DNA of 64,000 nucleotides from NCBI RefSeq assembly GCF_028596125.1, contig NZ_CP117229.1, forward strand, positions 2,402,001 to 2,466,000. Reading direction: 5' to 3'. Shown here piece after piece: positions 20,981 to 29,228 of the stretch. The DNA comes from Listeria innocua (GTDB lineage Bacteria; Bacillota; Bacilli; Lactobacillales; Listeriaceae). Position 1 is the stretch's first letter. Every line of letters begins with the position of its first letter. The position numbers and the translations under genes are program-made. The notes below the pieces were generated by a model. The model was not told the origin of the DNA. It was given only the letters and a program-made list of their open reading frames with translations, and did no database searches.

Positions 20981-21029
20981 ATATATGGTCATATATTCAT
21001 ATGATACTTAAATAGGAATGATTCCGCAA
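20981..21029 (-). promoter_or_regulatory. ArsR-type promoter and operator
   Basis: On the minus strand TTGCGG (21024-21029) and TATCAT (21001-21006) have a 17-base spacer. Just downstream, the near-palindrome ATATATG-AC-CATATAT (20981-20996) has 7-base arms, a plausible operator for the winged-helix repressor encoded 20 bases further on. Confidence 0.6.
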
Positions 21030-21094
21030 GTTTAACTACCTCTTCATTCAAAAATGATTAAATATGAGCAAAAAAGTAATATTCTCTCTTAAAA

Positions 21095-21236
21095 TGATAC
21101 AATTTCTTTATAACAACGAAAGGAGTATTGGAGGATAGCTAAGGTTTTAAATATTTGAGAAGTTATTTAAACCGCCTAACACACACCAAAAAGAGCCCGA
21201 TTAACCTGTGGAAAGGAAAATCGGGCTTTTTTTATC
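21095..21236 (+). ncRNA. Candidate small RNA between arsR and phoU
   Basis: On the plus strand an extended -10 (TGA then TACAAT, 21095-21103) is followed by about 120 bases without a sensible ORF. These contain a stem (GGTTTTAAATA with TATTTAAACC, 21143-21172) and end in a strong hairpin plus seven T residues (21194-21233). Two GGAG-rich stretches lie near the predicted 5' end. The -35 is poor. The same hairpin can terminate phoU on the other strand, so the RNA is only a prediction. Confidence 0.35.
21190..21236. terminator. Bidirectional terminator downstream of phoU
   Basis: AGCCCGATT (21194-21202) pairs with AATCGGGCT (21219-21227). The plus strand ends in CTTTTTTTATC and the minus strand in CTCTTTTTGG, so it can terminate phoU and any plus-strand transcript. 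Confidence 0.8.
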
Positions 21237-21891
21237 TATTTAAATCTTCAATTTCACCGCTCTTCAAGTAAACAATCCATTCACAAACATTCGTCACATA
21301 ATCACCAATGCGTTCAATATATTGAGAAACTAAAAGTAATTGCGATACATCTTCAATGTGCTCAGGTTCTTCTTGCATAAAATTAATACATTTTTGATAA
21401 ACGATTTTATGCAGTTTATCTACTTCATTGTCGCGTGCTGCTATTTCACGAGCAGCCTCATCATCTTCCGAAAGATATGCTTTTAAGACATCTTGCAGCA
21501 TTGATTTTACAATTTCACCCATTTCTGGAATTTCAGGAATCGGCTTTAAAACTTTACTTTCGCCAATTAAAATAGCTGTTTTGGCAATACTTACTGCGTG
21601 ATCACCAATACGTTCTAAATCTGAACTTGTTTTGAGCACGGTAACGATTTTCCGTAAATCCATACCGACTGGTTGTTGCAAAGCGATTAACTCAAAAGAG
21701 CGTTGTTCCAGTGAGAGCTCCATATTATTAATTGCCTTATCTTCTGCGACTACTTGTTTAGCAAGCTCCGTGTCACGATGTACGAGTGATTTTACTGCTT
21801 TAAAAATCGCTTCATTCGCAAGCATTCCCATTTCCATTAGATGTTGATGCAAGTCGTTTAACTGTTCTGTGAAAATTTTTCTGACTACCAT
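21232..21891 (-). CDS. phoU: Phosphate transport regulator PhoU
   Basis: 219 residues, two PhoU domains of three helices each, with the conserved acidic/metal cluster segments ERIGDHAVSIAK and ERIGDYVTNVCEW. PhoU links the Pst transporter to PhoR and keeps the Pho regulon off when phosphate is plentiful. AAAGGAG lies 7 bases before the ATG. Last gene of pstS-C-A-B-B-phoU, 12 bases after pstB; its terminator follows. Confidence 0.95.
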   Translation of the reverse strand: MVVRKIFTEQLNDLHQHLMEMGMLANEAIFKAVKSLVHRDTELAKQVVAEDKAINNMELSLEQRSFELIALQQPVGMDLRKIVTVLKTSSDLERIGDHAVSIAKTAILIGESKVLKPIPEIPEMGEIVKSMLQDVLKAYLSEDDEAAREIAARDNEVDKLHKIVYQKCINFMQEEPEHIEDVSQLLLVSQYIERIGDYVTNVCEWIVYLKSGEIEDLNR

Positions 21892-21903
21892 AATAACACT
21901 CCT

Positions 21904-22683
21904 TTATCCAAATCTTCCTGAAATATAGTCTTCAGTTTCTTTTTCTGCTGGGTTGGTAAAAATACTTGTCGTATCCGCGAATTCCACGATGCGGCCATTA
22001 AGGAAAAAGGCTGTTTCATCCGAAATCCGGGATGCCTGTTGCATATTGTGCGTCACAATTACAATCGTATAGTCTTTCTTTAATTCTAAAATCAAATCTT
22101 CTACTTTCGCTGTCGAAATCGGATCTAGTGCAGAAGTCGGCTCATCCATCAAGATAACATCCGGTTTAACTGCAAGCACGCGTGCGATACAAAGTCGTTG
22201 CTGCTGCCCACCTGACATGCCAATTGCCGAACGATCTAATCTATCATGAACTTCTTCCCAAAGAGCCGCCTGACGCAAACTTCTCTCAACAATCTCATCT
22301 AACACTTTTTTATCTTTTATACCGTGCATCCGTGGACCATAAGCTACATTATCATAAATTGAAAATGGAAATGGATTGGCTTGTTGAAAGACCATACCCA
22401 CTTTTTTTCGTAAATTAACCATATCAATTTTCGGATCTTGGACATTTTCTCCGCCAATATGGATTTCGCCAGTTGTTTTTACATTTGGAATTAAATCATT
22501 CATCCGATTAAGCGTTCTTAGAAAAGTAGATTTTCCGCATCCCGACGGCCCAATTAATGCGGTAACTTGATTCTTTTTAATATTTAAAGCGATTTTTTGT
22601 AGTGCTTGTTTGGAACCATAAAATAAATCTACGTCTTTTGTTTCAATAATGTACTCTACTTTTTCAGCAGTTTCGGTTGTCAT
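21904..22683 (-). CDS. pstB: Phosphate ABC transporter ATP-binding protein PstB (second copy)
   Basis: ABC ATPase of 259 residues. The Walker [10 protein letters not shown], the signature MSGGQQQRL, the Walker [12 protein letters not shown] and the H-loop VTHNM are intact. It powers phosphate import through PstCA. It is a paralogue of the neighbouring 272-residue PstB, 14 bases apart; tandem pstB genes occur in other Firmicutes and may give alternative ATPase partners. AAAGGAG precedes the ATG. Confidence 0.95.
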   Translation of the reverse strand: MTTETAEKVEYIIETKDVDLFYGSKQALQKIALNIKKNQVTALIGPSGCGKSTFLRTLNRMNDLIPNVKTTGEIHIGGENVQDPKIDMVNLRKKVGMVFQQANPFPFSIYDNVAYGPRMHGIKDKKVLDEIVERSLRQAALWEEVHDRLDRSAIGMSGGQQQRLCIARVLAVKPDVILMDEPTSALDPISTAKVEDLILELKKDYTIVIVTHNMQQASRISDETAFFLNGRIVEFADTTSIFTNPAEKETEDYISGRFG

Positions 22684-22697
22684 AAAAAAGCTCCTTT

Positions 22698-23516
22698 CTA
22701 GCCAAAGTTACCAGAAATATAGTCTTCGGTTTGTTTTTCTTGTGGATTCGTAAATAGTTCGGATGTTCCTGAGAATTCCACGACTTCTCCTAGATAAAAG
22801 AAAGAAGTGTAGTCTGAAACCCGTGCTGCCTGTTGCATATTGTGCGTTACGATAATAATGGTATATTTATTTTTCAATTCATTGATTAAATCTTCAATTT
22901 TACTTGTGGAAATTGGGTCTAGCGCTGAAGCAGGTTCATCAAGTAGCAATACTTTAGGCTGCATTGCTACAGCTCTAGCGATACAAAGCCGTTGTTGCTG
23001 TCCACCGGAAAGTGATAGCGCACTTTTTCCTAAATCGTCTTTTACTTCGTCCCAAAGAGCGGCACGGCGCAAGCTTTTTTCAACCCGCTCCATAATTTCT
23101 TTTTTGTTTTTCATCCCATGGCGTTTAAGTCCAAAAGCAACATTTTCATAGATGGATTTCGTGAATGGGTTTGGCTTTTGGAATACCATGCCTATTTCTT
23201 TACGAACATTGTATAAATCGACTTCTTTGCGGTTAATATTAATGCCGTCGTATAAAATTTGTCCTTCCATACGGCAACCGTCAATTTCATCATTCATCCG
23301 ATTTAATGCTCTTAAATAAGTTGATTTCCCGCAACCAGATGGTCCGATTAAAGCTGTTACTTTATTTTCTGGAAAGGTTAAATCAACACCTTTAATTGCG
23401 TGATTATCTCCATAATATACGTGCAAATCCTCTGTCGCCATCGCAGCAGGAAGTGAGTGAGGATCTGGTGTAGTTTGTAAAATTGTATTAATTTCAGGTT
23501 TCTTCGTTAACATCAT
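22698..23516 (-). CDS. pstB: Phosphate ABC transporter ATP-binding protein PstB (first copy)
   Basis: ABC ATPase of 272 residues with an N-terminal extension of about 25 residues compared with its paralogue. The Walker [10 protein letters not shown], the signature LSGGQQQRL and the Walker [12 protein letters not shown] are complete. It lies 24 bases downstream of pstA. The start is the first of two ATGs, 7 bases after AAAGGAG. Both pstB copies keep all catalytic motifs, so neither looks degenerate. Confidence 0.95.
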   Translation of the reverse strand: MMLTKKPEINTILQTTPDPHSLPAAMATEDLHVYYGDNHAIKGVDLTFPENKVTALIGPSGCGKSTYLRALNRMNDEIDGCRMEGQILYDGININRKEVDLYNVRKEIGMVFQKPNPFTKSIYENVAFGLKRHGMKNKKEIMERVEKSLRRAALWDEVKDDLGKSALSLSGGQQQRLCIARAVAMQPKVLLLDEPASALDPISTSKIEDLINELKNKYTIIIVTHNMQQAARVSDYTSFFYLGEVVEFSGTSELFTNPQEKQTEDYISGNFG

Positions 23517-23540
23517 TTAAAATCTCCTTTTCCTGGCTTT

Positions 23541-24425
23541 TTACGACGAGGTCATGCGTTTATAAACAAATTTTCCAAGCAAACGAGCTAGGACATTGAA
23601 AAGTAATACGGAAAGAATTAATACAGCCGAAGCTCCGTCAGAAACAGCTTGCGCATCTGGCATAATTCCCTCACCATTAATTTTCCAAATATGAACAGCT
23701 AACGTTTCTGCTGGGCGGAAAATATTTAGTGGTGAAGCTGGATTGACCGGGTTCCAGTCAGTGAAATCAAGGATTGGTGTACTTTGTCCTGCTGTGAAAA
23801 TTAACGCTGCTGCTTCACCAAATACCCGTCCTGCTGCTAAAATAACCCCGGTAATAATTGCTGGTAATGCCGCTGGAACAAGTACTCGCGTAATTGTTTC
23901 CCATCTGGATAACCCTAGAGCAAGTCCTGCCTCACGTTGCGTGTTTGGAATAGCATTAAGCGCCTCTTCGACAACACGAATTAATAGTGGTAAATTGAAA
24001 ATCGTTAGTGTAAGCGCCCCGGAAATAACGGAGAAGCTCCACCCCATTTGAATAACAAAAACAAGGAAACCGAATAGCCCTACGACAATAGATGGAAGTG
24101 AGGAAAGCACTTCAATCGTTGTACGAATTAAATCTGTAATCCAATTTTTACGCGCATATTCTGCCATATAAATTCCCGCACCGAGCGAGATAGGAACAGA
24201 AATAATCATTGTGATAACGAGCATATAAAATGAGTTCCAGATTTCAGGACCGATTCCGCCGCCAGCTTGGAACGACTGTGGTGGGGTCGTCAAAAACTTC
24301 CAGCTAAGTTGCGGAACACCTTTTACTAAAATATAGCCGAGTAAACCAGCTAAGATAATGACAATTAATACAGCAATGGCATAGAAAACGCCTGTCGCGA
24401 TTTTATCTTTTGTTTTTACATTCAT
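23541..24425 (-). CDS. pstA: Phosphate ABC transporter permease PstA
   Basis: 294-residue membrane permease with about six helices. The EAA-type loop that contacts PstB is visible in EAGLALGLSRWETITRVL. Its ATG overlaps the pstC stop by four bases (ATGA), indicating translational coupling; AGGAGG lies upstream inside pstC. It forms the channel with PstC. Confidence 0.95.
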   Translation of the reverse strand: MNVKTKDKIATGVFYAIAVLIVIILAGLLGYILVKGVPQLSWKFLTTPPQSFQAGGGIGPEIWNSFYMLVITMIISVPISLGAGIYMAEYARKNWITDLIRTTIEVLSSLPSIVVGLFGFLVFVIQMGWSFSVISGALTLTIFNLPLLIRVVEEALNAIPNTQREAGLALGLSRWETITRVLVPAALPAIITGVILAAGRVFGEAAALIFTAGQSTPILDFTDWNPVNPASPLNIFRPAETLAVHIWKINGEGIMPDAQAVSDGASAVLILSVLLFNVLARLLGKFVYKRMTSS

Positions 24426-25372
24426 TTGACTTTCCTCCTACGTCCGATGAAACGGATCACAATGATGAAAAATAGTGACATTGCGAGTAGCACCATTGCA
24501 AGTGACCAAAGGATATTATTATCAAGCGTACCCATAACCGTATTTCCCATTCCCATTGTTAAAATACTAGTTAACGTGGAAGCTGGTTCAAATAAGGATG
24601 TTGGAATAACAGCAGAGTTACCAATAACCATTTGTACAGCAAGGGCTTCACCGAATGCACGAGCCATCCCAAATACAATCGCCGTCAAAATCCCTGAACG
24701 CGAACTACGAAGCACTACTTTCCAAATCGTTTGGAAACGTGTTGCTCCAAGTGCCAAAGAAGCTTCTCGGTAATGACGCGGAACTGATTTAATTGCATCT
24801 ACGCTGAGTGAAGTAACAGTAGGCAAAATCATTACTGTTAAAACAACGGTCGCAGCTGCAATACCAAACCCACTTCCCGAAATATGGTCGCGAATAAATG
24901 GAACGACAACGCTTAGTCCAATGAATCCATAAACAACAGATGGAATACCAACTAAAAGTTCCATAACTGGTTGCAAAATCTTCTTACCAAACTTAGGTGA
25001 AATTTCTACCATAAAAATGGCTGCACCGATTGCAAGTGGTCCTGCAATACAAGCGGCAAAAAGCGTTACTGCAAAAGAGCCAATAATCATTGGCAAAGCG
25101 CCAACTAATGGATTTCCATTTGCATCTTTTTGCGAAGGGTTCCAGTCTGTTCCAGTTATAAAATCAACAAAAGACACTTTATTGACAGTAAATGTTGCTA
25201 AACCTTTCGATATAACAAAAAACAAAATAGACGCTGCGGCAATAACCATGATAGAAATACAGATGAATGTAATAATTTTGCCTCTAGTTTCTAGATGCGC
25301 CTTTTTAGAAGTTTGTGTAAGCTTCTTTTCTTTTATCGCTTCCAAGTCACGTAAGCTCCTTTCTCCTCCCAT
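24422..25372 (-). CDS. pstC: Phosphate ABC transporter permease PstC
   Basis: Membrane permease of 316 residues from the ATG at 25372; an ATG at 25387 is also in frame. The charged N terminus (about 30 residues) precedes the first helix. The EAA-type loop EASLALGATRFQTIWKVV is present. Both candidate start codons lie in the two arms of a hairpin whose loop carries the AGGAG, so translation may be structure-controlled. It follows pstS after a second stable hairpin and overlaps pstA. Confidence 0.93.
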   Translation of the reverse strand: MGGERSLRDLEAIKEKKLTQTSKKAHLETRGKIITFICISIMVIAAASILFFVISKGLATFTVNKVSFVDFITGTDWNPSQKDANGNPLVGALPMIIGSFAVTLFAACIAGPLAIGAAIFMVEISPKFGKKILQPVMELLVGIPSVVYGFIGLSVVVPFIRDHISGSGFGIAAATVVLTVMILPTVTSLSVDAIKSVPRHYREASLALGATRFQTIWKVVLRSSRSGILTAIVFGMARAFGEALAVQMVIGNSAVIPTSLFEPASTLTSILTMGMGNTVMGTLDNNILWSLAMVLLAMSLFFIIVIRFIGRRRKVK

Positions 25373-25423
25373 GTTTACTCCTAACATGGGTATACGTCTA
25401 TCCTGATATTACTAGGATAGACG
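25368..25423 (-). promoter_or_regulatory. Tandem hairpins between pstS and pstC
   Basis: The first hairpin is a perfect 10-base stem (25395-25404 with 25414-25423, 9-base loop) with no T run. The second is CCCATG/CATGGG (25368-25373 with 25385-25390), whose 11-base loop contains AGGAG and whose arms contain both possible pstC ATGs. Such structures can stabilise the upstream mRNA and limit permease translation. Confidence 0.55.
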
Positions 25424-25438
25424 CCCATTTCATTCTTT

Positions 25439-26347
25439 TTATTTTACGTCAGTTAGTTTACCAGATGCATCGCGTTCCACTTTCATGGATTTGATTGATT
25501 GGTAACCAAGTTGTGGTACGATATTGTTTTGTACTTCATCAGAAGTCATATATTTTAAGAAAGTTTTTGTTAGGCCTTTTGGTTCGCCATTTGTATACAT
25601 ATGTTCATAAGACCAGATTTTCCAATCGTTAGTTGCAACTTTTTCTTCTGTTGGTTCAACGCCATCTAATGAAAGACCAACTACGGAAGCGTCAATGTAA
25701 GAGAATGCTAGGTAGCTGATTGCTCCTGGAGTTTCGCTTACGATTTTACGAACTGTACCGGATGAATCTTGTTCTTGTGCTTTAACTGGTGTTTTACCAT
25801 CAAGTCCCCATTTTTCGAAAGTAGCACGTGTTCCGCTTCCTTCCGCACGGTTGATGATTGTAATTTTTTCGTCTTTACCGCCAACGTCTTTCCAGTTAGT
25901 TGTTTTACCAGTGAAAATGTCGATTAATTGTTGTTTAGTAATATTTTTAACGCCTACATCTTTGTTTACTACAGGTGCCATTCCAACAACTGCTACACGA
26001 TGATCAACAAGTTTTGAAGCATCTACGCCGTCTTTTTCTTCAGCGAATACGTCCGAGTTACCAATTTCAACTGCACCTTGTTGTACTTGTGTTAAACCAG
26101 TTCCAGAACCGCCGCCTTGAACATTGATTTGAGCTTTAGGGTTAGTGTTTGTAAATTCTTTGGAAGCTGCTTCAACGAGTGGTTGAAGTGCAGTGGATCC
26201 GACTGCTGTTAATGAGCCAGAAACTTCTTTATCCCCTTTTGTTGATCCGTTTGCTTTATCTTTTGAACTGCTGTCACTTCCACATGCTGCGAAGACAAGC
26301 ATTACTGCTGCTAACATTGCTACTATTCCCAAATACTTCTTTTTCAT
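25439..26347 (-). CDS. pstS: Phosphate-binding lipoprotein PstS
   Basis: 302-residue periplasmic-binding-type protein, anchored outside the membrane. The signal peptide ends in MLVFAAC with Cys at about residue 22; Phe at -3 is slightly unusual for a lipobox. The phosphate-binding loops GSTALQP, GGGSGTG and AEGSGTR are present. It captures phosphate for PstCAB. First gene of the operon, preceded by four PhoP-box repeats. The Lgt and SecA that would process and export it are encoded in this window. Confidence 0.96.
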   Translation of the reverse strand: MKKKYLGIVAMLAAVMLVFAACGSDSSSKDKANGSTKGDKEVSGSLTAVGSTALQPLVEAASKEFTNTNPKAQINVQGGGSGTGLTQVQQGAVEIGNSDVFAEEKDGVDASKLVDHRVAVVGMAPVVNKDVGVKNITKQQLIDIFTGKTTNWKDVGGKDEKITIINRAEGSGTRATFEKWGLDGKTPVKAQEQDSSGTVRKIVSETPGAISYLAFSYIDASVVGLSLDGVEPTEEKVATNDWKIWSYEHMYTNGEPKGLTKTFLKYMTSDEVQNNIVPQLGYQSIKSMKVERDASGKLTDVK

Positions 26348-26395
26348 TATCTTATTCCCACCTTGTTTTTTTAATAGTTATTCCTTACAAGTATC

Positions 26396-26449
26396 ACTAT
26401 AACGCGTGAGATTTAAGGTGGTGTGTAGCTAATGTTAAGTAATTGTAAA
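26396..26449 (-). promoter_or_regulatory. Pho box array and promoter of the pst operon
   Basis: Four hexamers on the minus strand, each separated by exactly five bases: TTTACA (26444-26449), TTAACA (26433-26438), TACACA (26422-26427) and TTAAAT (26411-26416). This is the B. subtilis-type PhoP~P site (TT[A/T/C]ACA, N5). A -10-like TATAGT (26396-26401) follows 9 bases later, so the array replaces the -35, as at activated Pho promoters. Confidence 0.82.
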
Positions 26450-26552
26450 TTACCTCATTTTTTGTCGAAAATGTAAACTTTTTTATGAATATCTTTCAAA
26501 TAAAAGGCAAACTGGTAAATTATTACACCAAATTTGTTTCTTTCGTAAATAA

Positions 26553-26602
26553 AATAAAAATATCCTGTCCGAAAGATTACATTCTTTCAAACAGGATATT
26601 TA
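26553..26602 (-). terminator. phoPR terminator
   Basis: Long hairpin with outer arms AAATATCCTGT / ACAGGATATTT (26558-26568, 26591-26601) and an inner GAAAGA/TCTTTC stem, followed by TTATTTT on the minus strand, right after the phoR stop. Confidence 0.8.
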
Positions 26603-28378
26603 TTAGGCTTTTTTTGGTAAAGTGACGCGGAAGGTCGAGCCAACTTCTTCTTGGCTTTCTACTTCGATTCGTCCACCACAGTTTTCAACTAAATGTTTGA
26701 CGATAGAAAGTCCAAGTCCAGTGCCTCCTGAGTGTCTGCTACGTGCTTTGTCCACTCGGTAGAATCGTTCAAACACGCGGTCAATATCTTTAGCAGGTAT
26801 TCCAATTCCGTTATCGGTTACTTCTATTATAACCTCTGCTTCTTGATTAATTAATTTAACTTCAACTTTTCCATCTACTGGGGTGTAGTTTATCGCGTTA
26901 GAAAGTAAATTAATTAAAATCTGCTGCAATTTATCACGATCAGTTTCAATAATGATTGGCGGAATCGTTTTTTCTGGAACAGATACTTGGATATTTTTTT
27001 CGGTCGCCATTTCAAAAATAGTCCGGGAAGATTGTTCGATAACTTCATCTACATCTACTGGCTCAGTGTTTTCTGCCACAGGATTTTGTTCAATTCTAGA
27101 AAGTGCGAGAATATCCATTATCAATCGATGAAGTCGATCACTTTCTTCTTTGATAATCGTTAAGAATTTTTTGAGTAGCATTTCATCGTACATTGCGCCG
27201 TCTAGTAGTGTTTCCGCGAATCCTTTTAGTGCAGTTACTGGTGTTTTTAGTTCATGGGATACGTTTGTCACAAATTCAGAACGGACATTTTCCAGATGGC
27301 GGATTTGAGTAATATCATGTAGTAGTAAGATAATCCCGGTAATTTCACCGTTTTCTGCTAAAATTGGCGAAACACTTGCATCTAAAATCATCTCCCGCGG
27401 GAAATAAAGAATGATTTCTTTTTGTTGCATCGTTTTTGTTTCAAAAGTTGCATCAATTAATTGACTAAGTGCGAAACTTTTAATTACTTCATAAAATGGT
27501 TTTCCAGTAATTTCGGTTTCTCCTAAAATTTGGTACATTGTTCGGTTAGTCATGATTACTTGTTTATCGACATTGATAAGCATTACGCCGCTCACTAAGT
27601 TTTGAACAATAGCATTAAGTCGTTGTTCATTTTGCTTAATTTCGAACATCTGTGTTTCTAAACTTTCTGCTAACATATTAACACTGACAGAAAGGTCTTG
27701 AAGTTCGCCGCTTACTTTACCGTGAATGCGGCTGTCGTATTTATGATTAGCCAAATCGGTCGAAACTTCAATAATTTCATTCACTGGTCTAGTAATTTTT
27801 CTGGCGATGAAAACACTGATGGCTGCGATAATGACTAGAGCAATACCGAAAATCAGAGCTAAATTGCCCCAAAGTTTAGCAACTGCTGCATCCACCGACT
27901 CAAGGGAAATTGAAATCCTTAAAACGCCGTCTGTCTTCCCTTGATGTTTAACGGGAACCGCAACGTAAAGCATACTATAACCAAGTGAATCACTTTCCCG
28001 AATTGAAATGCCAACATTCTTTCCTTTTTCAAGAATATCAGCTACTTCCGGGCGGTTCATATGATTGTTTAAGTTATCAGGATCTTTTTTAGTGTCAGCT
28101 ACAACATCACCATCATTATCAATCACCGTAATACGAGCATCAATTTCATCACCAAGCGGATCAAGTGTTTTTTGAATCGTTCCTGCATCTTCATCCAAAT
28201 TTAAATTCTCAATGTTAGTTGTTTGCAGTAAGATTTTCGCGTCATCTTCTAGCTGGTTTTCTTTCATCGTTAAATAAGTGGATTTCATTAATTCCCCAGA
28301 GAAAATACCTACAATAACCATCACAACGAAAAATAAGATAAAAAAAGATAACCCGATTTTCAGCCATAATTTTTTCAT
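26603..28378 (-). CDS. phoR: Phosphate sensor histidine kinase PhoR
   Basis: 591-residue membrane kinase. A first helix lies near residues 9-29, then an extracytoplasmic domain, a second helix near 170-190, HAMP, PAS, HisKA with VSHELKTP (phospho-acceptor His) and HATPase with the N box NLLSNAINY, DNGIGIP and GTGLGLSI. It phosphorylates PhoP under phosphate limitation. Its ATG overlaps the phoP stop by one base (TAATG), ensuring coupled synthesis. Confidence 0.95.
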   Translation of the reverse strand: MKKLWLKIGLSFFILFFVVMVIVGIFSGELMKSTYLTMKENQLEDDAKILLQTTNIENLNLDEDAGTIQKTLDPLGDEIDARITVIDNDGDVVADTKKDPDNLNNHMNRPEVADILEKGKNVGISIRESDSLGYSMLYVAVPVKHQGKTDGVLRISISLESVDAAVAKLWGNLALIFGIALVIIAAISVFIARKITRPVNEIIEVSTDLANHKYDSRIHGKVSGELQDLSVSVNMLAESLETQMFEIKQNEQRLNAIVQNLVSGVMLINVDKQVIMTNRTMYQILGETEITGKPFYEVIKSFALSQLIDATFETKTMQQKEIILYFPREMILDASVSPILAENGEITGIILLLHDITQIRHLENVRSEFVTNVSHELKTPVTALKGFAETLLDGAMYDEMLLKKFLTIIKEESDRLHRLIMDILALSRIEQNPVAENTEPVDVDEVIEQSSRTIFEMATEKNIQVSVPEKTIPPIIIETDRDKLQQILINLLSNAINYTPVDGKVEVKLINQEAEVIIEVTDNGIGIPAKDIDRVFERFYRVDKARSRHSGGTGLGLSIVKHLVENCGGRIEVESQEEVGSTFRVTLPKKA

Positions 28379-29100
28379 TATTTTACATTCTCCATTTTAT
28401 AACCGAATCCACGTATTGTTTTAATGTATTTCGGTTGTTTAGTATCTAGTTCAATTTTATCGCGTAAATGGCTAACGTGAACATCTACAATCCGCGTTTC
28501 ACCTACATAATCATAATTCCAAACCGTATCAAGCAATTGATCTCTCGAAAAAACTTTGCCGCGATGATTGGCTAGGAATAAGAGCAGCTCAAATTCTTTC
28601 GGCGTTAAATCTAATAAATCATCTTGCAAATATACTTCATAACTATCCGGTAAAATTTTCAAATCACCAATTAAAATAGTCGCTTCTGTATCTTCCGTTT
28701 TTTCTTCGGTAACTTCGGCCTTGCCTTCTGTCCGTCTTAAAATGGCTTTAATCCTTGCGACAACTTCTCTAGGGCTAAACGGCTTTGTCATATAATCGTC
28801 TGCACCTAACTCTAAACCAATGATCTTATCTAGTTCTTCATCTTTGGCAGTTAACATTAGTATTGGAACTCCAACTTTATCTTGGCGGAGTTTTTTCGTT
28901 ACTTCAATTCCGTCCATTTCAGGAAGCATTAAATCAAGTACAATTAAATCTGGTTTTTCCGATAGAGCAAGTTCGTACCCAGTTCTACCATCTTCAGCTG
29001 TGACTACATCAAACCCAGCTTTTTCAATATTAAATTGCAACAAGGTAACAATAGAAGCCTCATCATCAACTACAAGAATTTTTACCAACTTACTTCCCAT
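28378..29100 (-). CDS. phoP: Phosphate response regulator PhoP
   Basis: OmpR/PhoB-type regulator of 240 residues. The receiver domain has acidic residues Asp12-Asp13 and phospho-acceptor Asp56, Lys in the MLTAKDE region, and a C-terminal winged helix ending in RGFGYKMENVK. It binds TTWACA repeats such as those before pstS. The ATG at 29100 has AAGAAGG very close; a TTG five codons later is an alternative. Whether phoPR is autoregulated is not clear, since I see no Pho box array upstream. Confidence 0.95.
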   Translation of the reverse strand: MGSKLVKILVVDDEASIVTLLQFNIEKAGFDVVTAEDGRTGYELALSEKPDLIVLDLMLPEMDGIEVTKKLRQDKVGVPILMLTAKDEELDKIIGLELGADDYMTKPFSPREVVARIKAILRRTEGKAEVTEEKTEDTEATILIGDLKILPDSYEVYLQDDLLDLTPKEFELLLFLANHRGKVFSRDQLLDTVWNYDYVGETRIVDVHVSHLRDKIELDTKQPKYIKTIRGFGYKMENVK

Positions 29101-29121
29101 CCCTTCTTTATGTAACCCTTT

Positions 29122-29145
29122 TATCTAAAATATAGCATGAATTAA
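29122..29145 (-). promoter_or_regulatory. phoPR promoter, extended -10
   Basis: TGC followed by TATATT (29129-29134) on the minus strand, about 30 bases before phoP. The -35 is weak. No ordered TTWACA repeats accompany it. Confidence 0.45.
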
Positions 29146-29189
29146 CTATTTTCGGGTAGAAATGCATTTATATTAATCTTATCTTTACA

Positions 29190-29226
29190 AAAACTTAAAA
29201 CACCAATGCTGCCACTGGTGTTTTAA
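29190..29226 (-). terminator. minJ terminator
   Basis: AAAACACCA pairs with TGGTGTTTT (29197-29205, 29216-29224), followed by AAGTTTTTG on the minus strand, just after the minJ stop. Confidence 0.75.
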
Positions 29227-29228
29227 AA

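Noticed and set aside
21904-23516. Tandem pstB as a duplication artefact or assembly error
   Set aside because: The two copies differ clearly in sequence and length, both keep all motifs, and tandem pstB is known in Firmicutes.
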